From: Chroococcopsis sp964623815
GTDB lineage: Bacteria; Cyanobacteriota; Cyanobacteriia; Cyanobacteriales; Microcystaceae
DNA length: 64,000 bases
NCBI GenBank assembly: GCA_964623815.1
Contig: CAZUVR010000014.1
Span: 20,276 to 84,275 of the forward strand
Direction of reading: 5' to 3'
The position numbers were made by a program, and so were the translations under genes. The notes under the pieces are model-generated. The model was not told where the DNA came from. It made no database searches and saw only the letters and a list, made by a program, of their open reading frames with translations. The stretch's first letter is position 1; each line of letters starts with the position of its first letter. This document shows, piece by piece, positions 1 through 8,387 of this stretch.

Positions 1-2
1 AA

Positions 3-275
3 GACGGTTTCACAGGAGGCTTTTTAGTCGGCGCACTGATGGGCGGTTTGGTAGGCGGTATACTGGGAACGGCCTTAGCTTCAAAAATACGCAAACCCTC
101 AAGCCCGGACAAGCAAGCCTTACCCGATAAAGACGACATACCCCTAAGATTAGATTCCCAAGAGAGCATGGAAATGGCGCGGCGTAATTTAGAGGCTAAG
201 ATAGCTCAATTGAATTCGGCTATAGACGATGTACGCCAGCAACTAGGCTCGGTTAATCACAACTCCCACGATTAA
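3..275 (+). CDS. Glycine-zipper membrane protein, C-terminal part
   Basis: The reading frame is open from the left edge, so the true start lies outside the window. An internal ATG at 39 could be read as a start, but the glycine-rich segment clearly begins before it. The visible part has a GxxxG-type glycine-zipper hydrophobic helix, then a basic and proline-rich linker, then about 35 residues of charged coiled coil. This layout matches small cyanobacterial conserved proteins thought to sit in a membrane, but no function is known to me. The gene ends four bases inside the convergent diguanylate cyclase gene. I am confident it is coding, not of its role. Confidence 0.6.
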   Translation, partial: DGFTGGFLVGALMGGLVGGILGTALASKIRKPSSPDKQALPDKDDIPLRLDSQESMEMARRNLEAKIAQLNSAIDDVRQQLGSVNHNSHD

Positions 276-1642
276 TTATATAGACAATAGCGATTTCTTC
301 CGCCTTCCTTAGCTCGATATAGAGCTACGTCGGCATTTTTAATGAATGTTTCTAAATCCTCTTCCCGATTCGCCATAGCGATTCCCATACTCAGGGTGAC
401 GTATTCATTCACTGGGGAAAGACAATGGGGTATTTTTAAACCTGCTACAGCATTTTGAATATCCCGGGCTATTTTCTCCGCCCCCCCAATGTCTGTATTG
501 GGTAAAATTAAGGCGAACTCTTCCCCCCCGTAGCGAGCGACTAAATCCCCCGAGCGGGTTACGGAATTTTGTAATACCTTCGCTACCTGTTTCAAACAGG
601 TATCTCCTTCCGGATGACCGTAGTGGTCATTATATTTTTTAAAATAATCTATGTCGCAGAGGATAAATGATAGGGGTTGATGATTGCGATTCATCCTCCT
701 CCATTCTTTGAATAAATATTCATCGAATTGACGACGGTTGGCAAGTTGGGTTAGTTGATCGATCGTCGCCAATATATGTAGTTCCCGATTAAGCGCTTCT
801 AAATCTCTTTTAGCCTGTTCTAATTCTAGGGTTCTCTCCTGTACTTTCTGCTCTAAAGTCTGCGAGTATTCTTTTAATTGTGAATAGTATTGGGCGGTTT
901 GTATCGAGGCGGCTGCTTGAGTGGTTAGGGCGGTAAACAGTTTTAAATCTTCCGATTTATACTTCATCGGTTTGTGATGGCTGATATTGATCACCCCGAT
1001 AGTCTGATTGTTAATATTTAAGGGGGCGCAGATTAACGATCGTATTCTCGTCGTGCCTTGAACGTAACGAGAGTCTTTCAGTACGTCATTAACAATTTCT
1101 GCTCTGCCCGATTGGAAAACGTAGTTAGCAATACCGATTTTAGCTGACTTATTAGTGCAGTAAGTTACATTGTCTCCAGGCGAGGGAATGAATTCTAATT
1201 TTTGTGTTTTCGAGTTTAATAACATTACAGTAATATCACTAGCTTCGATAATTTGATTGAATTCACTAATAATTACCTGCACGATTTCTTCAACTTCTAA
1301 ACAACGAGAAATTTTTTCAGCCACGTCGTATAAAAAATTAATTTCTGTATATTTATCTAATGTTTCTTCCGCCAATAATCTTTTTTCTAATTCTTGTTTG
1401 ACTATATGATTTATAACTTTAGCAATGGTGGCAGCTCTCTCTTCACCTTTAACCCATCCTAAAACTTGATAATTCGTTTTAATAATAAATTGCTCGGTTA
1501 AATTTTTATTTAATTCTCCAAAAAGTAAATTGCCTTCTGGATCACAAATATTTACTTCTATATTTAAAGCCGTTACCAAGCTGTTTATTAAATATAGAGT
1601 TTCTTGATTTTTTAAAACTTTTTTTAAGTTAATAGTGGGCAT
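272..1642 (-). CDS. GAF-GGDEF diguanylate cyclase
   Basis: This 456-residue protein has an uncharacterised N-terminal stretch (1-95), a GAF domain (about 100-250), a coiled-coil linker (255-290) and a GGDEF domain (290-456). The active-site signature GGEEF is intact at 372-376, and an RxxD inhibitory site (RSGD, 363-366) lies the usual distance upstream. It should therefore make cyclic di-GMP and be subject to product inhibition. It is the last gene of a minus-strand operon, four bases after the CheY-like regulator and behind the cyanobacteriochrome kinase. Light-controlled c-di-GMP output is a reasonable inference. The GAF lacks a CH-type chromophore cysteine, so it probably binds a small ligand or serves structurally. 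Confidence 0.9.
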   Translation of the reverse strand: MPTINLKKVLKNQETLYLINSLVTALNIEVNICDPEGNLLFGELNKNLTEQFIIKTNYQVLGWVKGEERAATIAKVINHIVKQELEKRLLAEETLDKYTEINFLYDVAEKISRCLEVEEIVQVIISEFNQIIEASDITVMLLNSKTQKLEFIPSPGDNVTYCTNKSAKIGIANYVFQSGRAEIVNDVLKDSRYVQGTTRIRSLICAPLNINNQTIGVINISHHKPMKYKSEDLKLFTALTTQAAASIQTAQYYSQLKEYSQTLEQKVQERTLELEQAKRDLEALNRELHILATIDQLTQLANRRQFDEYLFKEWRRMNRNHQPLSFILCDIDYFKKYNDHYGHPEGDTCLKQVAKVLQNSVTRSGDLVARYGGEEFALILPNTDIGGAEKIARDIQNAVAGLKIPHCLSPVNEYVTLSMGIAMANREEDLETFIKNADVALYRAKEGGRNRYCLYN

Positions 1643-1646
1643 AGTA

Positions 1647-2030
1647 TTAATTTAAACCCAAAACTTCTAAGGAGCGATTAAGAACTTCTTTCGGGCGAAA
1701 GGGTTTAGTCATATATAAATCCGCGCCCACCGCCAACCCATTTTGTTTATCAAATTCCTGTCCTTTAGCGGTCAATAGTATTATATATATATTCGTTATC
1801 TGTAAAGTATTTTTAACGATTTGGCATACATCCAAGCCGCTCATTTTCGGCATCATCACGTCTAGAAAAACTAAATCGGGTTTGTCGGATTGGATGATAC
1901 TAAGAGCGTCCCTACCATTAGTAGCCGTAATTAACTCAATATTATATTCTTCCTCCAGTTTTTCTAGAGCTTGTTCCATAAGAATCAATATATTGGGTTC
2001 ATCATCAGCTATTAATATTTTTTTGCTCAT
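1647..2030 (-). CDS. CheY-like single-domain response regulator
   Basis: The 127 residues make one receiver domain with no output domain. The acidic pocket (DDE at 9-11), the phospho-acceptor Asp57 in FLDVMMP, Thr88 and Lys109 (TKPF) are all present, so phosphorylation should be possible. Its start lies 26 bases inside the 3' end of the histidine-kinase gene, implying translational coupling, and the diguanylate cyclase follows four bases later. It is most simply the phosphotransfer partner of that kinase, relaying to the cyclase or another target by protein contact. The pairing is inferred from position only. Confidence 0.93.
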   Translation of the reverse strand: MSKKILIADDEPNILILMEQALEKLEEEYNIELITATNGRDALSIIQSDKPDLVFLDVMMPKMSGLDVCQIVKNTLQITNIYIILLTAKGQEFDKQNGLAVGADLYMTKPFRPKEVLNRSLEVLGLN

Positions 2031-4950
2031 CCTTGTCTGTAAATAAATCGTTCACTAAGTTTATTTCATTATACATTTCATTCAGCTCTTTCTTAACGGG
2101 AATGGTGAAGGCAAATATACTACCCCTACCTAAAGAACTTTCTACCCAAATTTTACCGCCATGATGTTCCACTATTTGTTTACATATGGGTAGACCCAGC
2201 CCAGTACCTTTGGGTTTACTGGTGAGAATATTCCCTACTTGCTTAAAACGATCGAATATAGTCTCTCGATCTTGTAATGCTATCCCTATACCCGTATCTT
2301 TAATTCTCACTATTAATTGCTCGTTCTCATAAAGAGCCTGACAGATAATTTTTCCTTTAGGAGTGAATTTAATCGCGTTAGAGAGTAAATTGATGATCAC
2401 TTGAAATAGACGGTTTTCATCACCGATGATCAGAGGTAGTTCTCTGTCATCTTCCCTAACTATCTCCAGATTTTTCTCCTGGCATAAAGGTTCGATAGTA
2501 GCGATCGCCCTGTCTAAAAGTGGCCCGGGGGCTACTGGTTTCATCTCCCAATCTATCCGTCCCGACTCCATCTTGGTAATATCGAGAACATCGGTGATCA
2601 ATTCCGTTAATCTTTCCGCTTCCGAAACGATAATATCGATATTTTTAGAAATTTTATCGACGCTTTTCTTCACTTTAATATTCTCGGAGCTTAAGGCGGG
2701 AAAAATTACCTCTTCTAATTTCTCTTTAATCAGCGCGGCGAAACCCAAGACGGAGGTGAGGGGAGTACGCAGCTCGTGGGAGACGTTAGCGAGGAAATCG
2801 GTTTTCATGCGATCGATCTCTCTTTCCTTGGTGACATCGCGGATGAGGATCACCGCCCCCAAACATTGATTCCCTTCTTCGCCTTTAGCTTCTTTGATTA
2901 TGGAACTAGCTAGGGCTTGCCCTTCCCGATTCTGACTTAAAGCTACGTGGGTAGTAACTATATTCTGCATCTCTTGAGCGGATTGGCTGACTAACCCGCT
3001 CAGAGATACGGGAAATATGTTCTCTATCTTTTTACCTATGAGGTTAGTTTTTTCTATGTTAAACATCGATAGTAAGGCGGGATTAAAACGGGTAATCCTG
3101 CCGAGAATATCGGTTACTAATAACCCATCCCCCAAGTTGTCCACGATCGCATTCAAATCGGCTAAGGTGGTGTGCAACTCCCGTGATTGTTCCTTAGTTT
3201 GAGCTAACAATTGGGCTTGATATACCCCGACTCCTAATTGATTGGCAATTTGTAGGAGCAAGCCCGTTTCCCGTTCCTCCCATTGACGGGAGCCGGAATT
3301 TTCATAGGCACCTAACAGGCCCCAAAGATGTTCCCCAACGAATACCGGGACTATAGCGAAGGCTTTCACCTGAAATTGTTCCAGGATTTGTATGTGACAA
3401 GAGGTTAAATTAGCTTCGTAAATATTATTGATGCTTAAGGTTTCGTGATGGCGATAACGTCCCCCTTGAGTTTCCTGTAAGTAGGTATCTTCCCAGACGG
3501 TTTTCAGCCCTGGAGTCCAGGTTAAGGGCCGCCATCCTTCCTTAACCGATTCGTAGAGGAATTCGCCGCTCCAATTATCGTAAAATCTGTAGACCACAAC
3601 GCGATCGCAGTTTAATATCTCCCTTACCTCTTCCGTTGTCGCCCGAAAAATCGCTTCCAGATCTAGAGTCTGTCTAATCCTTTCGATCACCCCCGCCAAG
3701 GCTCTTTCTTGCGCCGCCACTTGAGCTAGATGTTCTTTCTGCGCCTCTACCTGTTTTAAGGCTTCTTGCAATTCTTCTGATCGCTTCCGTGTCTGGGTTA
3801 ACAATTCCGATTGTTGTAGGGCGACGCAGAGGTTTAAGGCGATTTTGGTGACGAATTCCTTTTCTGAATCCTGCCACTGTCGCGGCCCGGAGCATTGGTG
3901 AATACATAGTAATCCCCAGAGTTTTTCACCGATCAATAGGGGGGCTATCAGGTTAGCCCGTACTTGAAACCGCTCTAAAATTTTGCTGTAACACGGGTTT
4001 AAATTGCCGTCATAGATGTCGTCGAGTGACCAGATCTTGCCCTTGGTATAATAGCGGGCGTAATTTTCCCCGAAGCAGTTATCTTTTACCTGTGCCTCTA
4101 ATGCTGGGTCAAATTCTGGCAATACATCTTCCGAGACGAATTTTCCCCGGGTGTATCTCGTCCCTGGTATGAATTCAAATATTCCCACCCTATCGGCTTG
4201 TAATAATTGTCTGACTTCGATCGCCGTTGTTTTAAATATGGTTTCTAGATCTAGAGTCCGCCGGATCTTATCGATCACCTGAAATAGGGCTTTCTCTTTG
4301 ATAGCTGCCTTATTCTGTTCTTCTTTTTGTGCCTTCACTTCCGCTAGGGCTTTCTGTAATTCTTCCGATCTTTTTTCGGCTTGTATGACTAACTGAGCCT
4401 GTTGTATGGCGATACTCAGGTTAAGGGCGATTTTAGTGGTGAATTCCAGTTCCGCATCTTGCCACTGACGGGGATTGGCGCATTGATGGATACAGAGTAA
4501 GCCCCATAATTGTTCCCCTTGTAAGAGCGGGGCAACTAGGTTCGCCTTCACGTGAAAACGTTTCAATATGGCTTCGTGACACTCTTGTAAGTGCCCCTTA
4601 CTCACATCGTTCAAAGCCCATACATAGCCCTGCTGATAATAAAGCGAGTTATTTCTGCCGAAACAATGATCCTCTACTGTCGCCGATAGTGCTGAAGTAT
4701 ATGCCGGTAATACATCTTCTGAGACGAATTGACCCTTACTGCAATTCGTCCCCGCTTCAAATTGAAATACGGCTACCCTATCGGCTTTTAATAATTGCCT
4801 TACTTCCACCGCCGTAGTTTGAAATATTGTTGCTAAATTTAAAGATTCTCTAATTTTTGCAACAACATTTAGTAGCGCTTTCTGTTTGGCGAGTTGTTGC
4901 TCGGCTCGTTCTCGATCTAAATCGTTGGGCGTGTTATCGATTTCAGGCAT
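2005..4950 (-). CDS. Triple cyanobacteriochrome-GAF sensor histidine kinase
   Basis: A 981-residue soluble kinase with three bilin-type GAF domains, a PAS domain and a kinase core. GAF1 (about 28-185) has a DXCF motif (DHCF, 94-97) and a CH chromophore motif (Cys124-His125). GAF2 (225-382) has DNCF (290-293) and Cys320-Tyr321. GAF3 (421-580) has WEDT (486-489) followed by the LQETQGGRY signature and Cys518-His519, as in red/green cyanobacteriochromes. PAS spans about 600-712. The phospho-acceptor is His725 in VSHELRTP, with N-box Asn854, DTGIGI at 885-890 and GTGLGL at 915-920, so the kinase looks active. It heads an operon with a receiver protein and a diguanylate cyclase. The two DXCF GAFs are expected to absorb blue/green and the third red/green. 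No membrane segment is present. The photochemistry is inferred from motifs. Confidence 0.93.
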   Translation of the reverse strand: MPEIDNTPNDLDRERAEQQLAKQKALLNVVAKIRESLNLATIFQTTAVEVRQLLKADRVAVFQFEAGTNCSKGQFVSEDVLPAYTSALSATVEDHCFGRNNSLYYQQGYVWALNDVSKGHLQECHEAILKRFHVKANLVAPLLQGEQLWGLLCIHQCANPRQWQDAELEFTTKIALNLSIAIQQAQLVIQAEKRSEELQKALAEVKAQKEEQNKAAIKEKALFQVIDKIRRTLDLETIFKTTAIEVRQLLQADRVGIFEFIPGTRYTRGKFVSEDVLPEFDPALEAQVKDNCFGENYARYYTKGKIWSLDDIYDGNLNPCYSKILERFQVRANLIAPLLIGEKLWGLLCIHQCSGPRQWQDSEKEFVTKIALNLCVALQQSELLTQTRKRSEELQEALKQVEAQKEHLAQVAAQERALAGVIERIRQTLDLEAIFRATTEEVREILNCDRVVVYRFYDNWSGEFLYESVKEGWRPLTWTPGLKTVWEDTYLQETQGGRYRHHETLSINNIYEANLTSCHIQILEQFQVKAFAIVPVFVGEHLWGLLGAYENSGSRQWEERETGLLLQIANQLGVGVYQAQLLAQTKEQSRELHTTLADLNAIVDNLGDGLLVTDILGRITRFNPALLSMFNIEKTNLIGKKIENIFPVSLSGLVSQSAQEMQNIVTTHVALSQNREGQALASSIIKEAKGEEGNQCLGAVILIRDVTKEREIDRMKTDFLANVSHELRTPLTSVLGFAALIKEKLEEVIFPALSSENIKVKKSVDKISKNIDIIVSEAERLTELITDVLDITKMESGRIDWEMKPVAPGPLLDRAIATIEPLCQEKNLEIVREDDRELPLIIGDENRLFQVIINLLSNAIKFTPKGKIICQALYENEQLIVRIKDTGIGIALQDRETIFDRFKQVGNILTSKPKGTGLGLPICKQIVEHHGGKIWVESSLGRGSIFAFTIPVKKELNEMYNEINLVNDLFTDKDEQKNINS

Positions 4951-5392
4951 TGCTAGTCTACTTCCTTTATTACTCCTAGCACCGATATGAGGTCTTTTTC
5001 TATTTTAATGCCTGATTTCTCATATTAATAACATTTATTAAACAGAGTCACCCAAGCCCTAATCATCAGCTTTCTTCCTCGATTTTTTTGATGCTATCTA
5101 GAGTTAATTGTTAACTCCCATTAATATTATAGGTTGAGGAATAGTCTATTTTCGGTTTGGGTGAGCCTGTTATGTATCGAGACAGATGTAACTGGAAACA
5201 GAGAGGTGAACCTCCTTTTTGTCTAACTGAATTGCTTAATCGCTATCTGCTTGTTAAGCTTATATTTTTAATATATCACCTTACTTCTATGTTGATGATA
5301 GTTGATATAAACCTTGATATTTAATGAGCTATCACTTTTATAATTATCAAGTTTTTTGAAAGAGGGCTAGAAATGCCCTCTATAAGGAAACA
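4951..5392. other. Intergenic region upstream of the kinase operon
   Basis: This AT-rich stretch lies between the start of the kinase gene and the end of the adenosine-deaminase-like gene. It must hold the promoter of the kinase operon, though I cannot pick convincing -35 and -10 boxes. It contains a small palindrome (GAGGTGAACCTC, about 5203-5214) followed by a T run on the plus strand, and a 7-bp hairpin at 5361-5381. A 50-codon open frame at 5172-5324 has no ribosome binding site or recognisable family and is not called. Confidence 0.5.
5361..5381 (-). terminator. Hairpin after the adenosine-deaminase-like gene
   Basis: AGAGGGC and GCCCTCT form a perfect 7-bp stem with a 7-base loop, 12 bases beyond the stop of the minus-strand gene. 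No long U tract follows in that direction, so it is a weak intrinsic terminator or an mRNA 3' stabiliser. Confidence 0.4.
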
Positions 5393-6442
5393 CTAATAGG
5401 TAGTGACTGGAAATTGTTCCTGATTGACCGAGAGCAATCCAGTCAATAAAGAAGCCGGTTTCTGAGAGTAAGGCCAGGCGAAGGCGTGACGGAAAGCCGC
5501 ATCCTGGCAGGCTTGTAGTTGTTGGAAATCGATCACGTCCTGAGTGAGAAGATTCTCGTACTCGAATGGCAACCTGACGTTGTGTAAGCCGGCGTTGTCG
5601 GTACAGATGGCGATGTCCACACCGGCATCAAAACAGCGATCGAACACAACTTTAAGGGCCTTTAAGCTCTCTAGGGTGCCCGTCTTTAAATATGTTGTAG
5701 GACAGACTTCCAAACATTGACGATTGCGGGCTAGTTCCGGCAAAAGTTCAGGATATTTTAAAGGAATTTGAATCCCGTGACCGATCCGCTCCAAATAAGG
5801 TAATAGTTGGGGATAACATCCGTCAACGGTTTCGTAAAGATGCCCTGTAGTGTGTAATCCTAGAGAGCGGGCATAGGCGTAGAGTCCTGCGAATTCATCC
5901 AATCTCTCACGATAATGGGAATCACCTCCAGCAATATCGATCGCGCAGACGTAATCACGATGAGCCGCCGCCAGCTCAACGATCGCCCGGTTCACCTCGT
6001 AGGGTAGCCGTGAGTGCATACAGAGGATCTGGCTGGTAACGATGGGGTATTCCCCCACTTTTGAGGCCGAGCCTACGATCTCGACGATTTCCGGCATTTG
6101 CCCGATCCTTTCCGATTGGCTGAGAGTCTCATCCGTGCGATAGTAGGGAGTATAACGCAATTCCAAATAAGCCAGATTCTCAAAAATATAGGCTCCGCGC
6201 AAGAGACGGTAAATAAAGTAAGGAAGCGTCCGCGCTGTCTGTACGCTTTCTACTAGCGTGTGCAATTCTAGGTATTCATCTAAACTACTGCGTTCACGGG
6301 TATAAAATTCCTCGAACGGAGAATATTCAGGGAATCTCGCCCCTAAATTCGGATTATGACGCTGGAAATAACGCCATAAAATTCTCGGTACAACCGACCC
6401 CCCCAAATGTCTATGTAATTCCGCGTATAAAGCCATACCCAA
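5393..6442 (-). CDS. Adenosine-deaminase-family amidohydrolase, substrate uncertain
   Basis: The 349 residues follow the adenosine deaminase TIM-barrel plan. Metal and catalytic positions are kept: HRH at 10-12, His201 and Glu204 in GHLYE (the HAGE equivalent), His222 in RIGHG and Asp282 in CTDN. Two substrate-contact positions differ from classical enzymes: the Asp of HxHLDG is Gly14, and the second Asp of the TDDP motif is Asn283. The protein should therefore be a zinc-dependent deaminase or hydrolase, but adenosine as substrate is not assured. Translation may start at either of two methionines three codons apart. It is divergent from the RNase III-like gene with 113 bases between them. Confidence 0.75.
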   Translation of the reverse strand: MGMALYAELHRHLGGSVVPRILWRYFQRHNPNLGARFPEYSPFEEFYTRERSSLDEYLELHTLVESVQTARTLPYFIYRLLRGAYIFENLAYLELRYTPYYRTDETLSQSERIGQMPEIVEIVGSASKVGEYPIVTSQILCMHSRLPYEVNRAIVELAAAHRDYVCAIDIAGGDSHYRERLDEFAGLYAYARSLGLHTTGHLYETVDGCYPQLLPYLERIGHGIQIPLKYPELLPELARNRQCLEVCPTTYLKTGTLESLKALKVVFDRCFDAGVDIAICTDNAGLHNVRLPFEYENLLTQDVIDFQQLQACQDAAFRHAFAWPYSQKPASLLTGLLSVNQEQFPVTTY

Positions 6443-6555
6443 ATCCCTGACGCTAGTTATGATTACAAATATAACGAAATTTTACAAATATTTGACACCA
6501 TAACAGTTTTAGTTATAAATACTTATTCCACAGGAAGATCACGCCACAAATATCG

Positions 6556-7239
6556 ATGTTACAGCAGCCTAAATTCATTAACGAAACTCTCGAATTACAA
6601 GCATTAACCCACCGTTCCTATGCCAATGAACACTCGGGGACGATCGAGCATAACGAACGCCTCAAATTTTTAGGCCATAGTCTTTTAGCCTTCCTGTTAG
6701 GAGAATTACTATTGATCGAACATCCCGAATTAACGGAATCGCAACTGTTGAAGATAAGAAACGGTATTATGGACGAACGCCAATTAGCGGGGCTGGCTGG
6801 AGAATTGGGCTTGAACAAAACCATAAGGCTCGGGAAAGGAACACTCAAGGACAGGGGAAGAGAAAACCCCGCTATTTTAGCGGAAGCTTTTTTAGCGGTT
6901 GTGGCGGCCTATTACCTCGACGCGGGGATGGCAGCGGTGCGGGAGCTTATAGAAAATCTCTACGGCAAAATAATTTATAAAGCGATCAACGGTGGGGTGT
7001 CTCAGGAAGAAAAAAACCTCGGCGATCCAAAAAACCGCTTTCAACAATGGACGTTGGCTAATTTTATCCAGAACCCCGAATATCAGATCATCAGCGAATT
7101 GGGGCCGCCCCACGATCGAGAATTCATCGCCGTGGTCAAAGTTAATAAACTAGTATACGGTAAGGGAAGGGGGAAAAAGAAACAGGACGCGACGAAAGCG
7201 GCCGCAGAAGCCGCTTTGAGAAACGTCGGGCTACTCTAA
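6556..7239 (+). CDS. RNase III-like dsRNA-binding protein with altered catalytic site
   Basis: The fold is RNase III: an N-terminal endonuclease-like domain (about 10-130) and a C-terminal dsRNA-binding domain (157-227) rich in Lys and Ala near the end. The signature helix reads NERLKFLGHS. Aligned by eye to E. coli RNase III, Glu41 is Lys37, Asp45 is His41, Asp114 is Glu110 and Glu117 is Leu113, so all four metal-binding catalytic residues are changed while Glu34 (E38 equivalent) remains. Length is normal and the frame is intact. It is probably a dsRNA-binding pseudoenzyme rather than an active nuclease, and a second, catalytic RNase III is likely elsewhere in the genome. Confidence 0.85.
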   Translation: MLQQPKFINETLELQALTHRSYANEHSGTIEHNERLKFLGHSLLAFLLGELLLIEHPELTESQLLKIRNGIMDERQLAGLAGELGLNKTIRLGKGTLKDRGRENPAILAEAFLAVVAAYYLDAGMAAVRELIENLYGKIIYKAINGGVSQEEKNLGDPKNRFQQWTLANFIQNPEYQIISELGPPHDREFIAVVKVNKLVYGKGRGKKKQDATKAAAEAALRNVGLL

Positions 7240-7240
7240 A

Positions 7241-7495
7241 TTATTGAGCCTGGGCCGACCAGAGTTCAGGCGTGTAAGTTTTCAGAGCCAGGGCGTGAAT
7301 TTCTTCCGTCGCCAGGGCCGACTGTAAAGCGGAGTAAACCATCTGATGCTGTTTGACCCGGCTCTGACCCTCAAATTGAGAAGAAATGACGATCGCCTCT
7401 AAATGATCGCCGCCGCCTGTTAAATCCCTTAACATAACTTGGGCATCGGGTAACTGAGCTTGAATCATCGTTTCTACTTGCTGGAAACTAACCAT
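7241..7495 (-). CDS. BolA family protein
   Basis: The 84 residues match the small BolA/YrbA fold (alpha-beta KH-like). The conserved region includes GGGDH near residues 27-31 and VKQHQMVYSAL around 47-57, where the invariant helix of BolA proteins lies. Family members partner with monothiol glutaredoxins in iron-sulfur trafficking or regulation. No glutaredoxin gene is adjacent here. The stop is separated by a single base from the end of the convergent RNase III-like gene. Confidence 0.85.
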   Translation of the reverse strand: MVSFQQVETMIQAQLPDAQVMLRDLTGGGDHLEAIVISSQFEGQSRVKQHQMVYSALQSALATEEIHALALKTYTPELWSAQAQ

Positions 7496-7557
7496 TGTCT
7501 TCCTTTAAAATCTCTTTCAGGCCTTAATTATAATTGTTATATTCAATTCCCTAACCA

Positions 7558-7600
7558 TATAGAGAAGAGAGCTAATCGCAAGGTTGCTCTCTTCTCTATA
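7558..7600 (-). terminator. 15-bp perfect hairpin downstream of the secreted protein gene
   Basis: Positions 7558-7572 pair perfectly with 7586-7600 around a 13-base loop. It lies ten bases past the stop of the minus-strand gene at 7610-8239 and upstream of bolA. There is no U run after it, as is common for cyanobacterial terminators, so termination or 3'-end protection is inferred. Confidence 0.6.
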
Positions 7601-7609
7601 CTCACTCCT

Positions 7610-8239
7610 CTACTGGCCCGCTGGTGCGCTAGAAGTAGGAGAGGGGGCGGGGGTGGCACTGGGGCTACCGGTAGCATAAGGGGTATTGACGAAACCCAAT
7701 TCATAGAGCTGCTGATAGGATTTTTGTCCGAGGGTGCTGGAGGGGTTTTGAGATTGTATTACTTGAATTAATAAAGGCACCGACAATTCCGGTTTATTCT
7801 GAGCCCTATGAACTAGGGCTAGTTGATATGTGGCCTCGTCCCGCATCTGTCCGGTAGATAGAGCGCTGGCTCTCTGAGCGTCAAAAACTTTCGGGTCAAT
7901 ACCGGAAAAACTATTGGCCAGTTGCAGGTGATAATTCGATAGTTGGTTAAATATTCTCCGGGCCTGCTGTAATTTATCGGCGGCTACTTCATAATTGCCC
8001 GCGTTAATAGCTTGACTCGCATCCTTCATCAATTTTTCCGCCCCTTGATAACTCAAAACGCTGTCAGCTTGGGTTAAGGGCCTAAGATCGTTATTATCTC
8101 CTGGTTCGGGGGCGGAGGTAGCTTCGGTATTGGAGGGGTTATTCTTATTCGTGTCATTGGGCGAGGCTTGCGCTCCATCGATGATGCTGAAAGCCAAAAT
8201 CATAACTAGAGGCAAGATTTTTAGATATTTTGAACTCAT
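7610..8239 (-). CDS. Secreted helical-repeat protein of unknown function
   Basis: The 209-residue protein starts with a clear signal peptide (hydrophobic core about 8-22, probable cleavage after AQA near residue 25). A low-complexity Asn/Thr/Ser/Pro-rich linker (26-50) and a helical region (about 55-180) follow. The helical part has alternating Ala, Leu and Gln typical of TPR-like solenoids. The C-terminal tail is Pro/Ser/Ala rich. Cyanobacteria carry similar conserved periplasmic proteins, but I cannot assign a role. It is divergent from rpsP, and a strong hairpin follows its stop. An overlapping plus-strand frame was rejected as its shadow. Confidence 0.7.
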   Translation of the reverse strand: MSSKYLKILPLVMILAFSIIDGAQASPNDTNKNNPSNTEATSAPEPGDNNDLRPLTQADSVLSYQGAEKLMKDASQAINAGNYEVAADKLQQARRIFNQLSNYHLQLANSFSGIDPKVFDAQRASALSTGQMRDEATYQLALVHRAQNKPELSVPLLIQVIQSQNPSSTLGQKSYQQLYELGFVNTPYATGSPSATPAPSPTSSAPAGQ

Positions 8240-8387
8240 AGGTAAACAGCCTTTATTTATAGTGACGTTAGTTTACAGAATTAAGTAACTTTTACGATAC
8301 ACCTAGACGGAATTATCTTAACAAAACTCTCTATGCGATCTCCCTCTCGATCCTTTAGAATCGTAAAGGAGAATTTTTAAGGTAAGT

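Noticed and set aside
5172..5324. 50-codon plus-strand frame upstream of the kinase operon
   Set aside because: It has no ribosome binding site, its composition is like AT-rich non-coding DNA, and I recognise no family.
7460..7771. 103-codon plus-strand frame overlapping bolA and the secreted protein gene
   Set aside because: It is a shadow over two well-supported minus-strand genes and has low-complexity Gly/Arg content.
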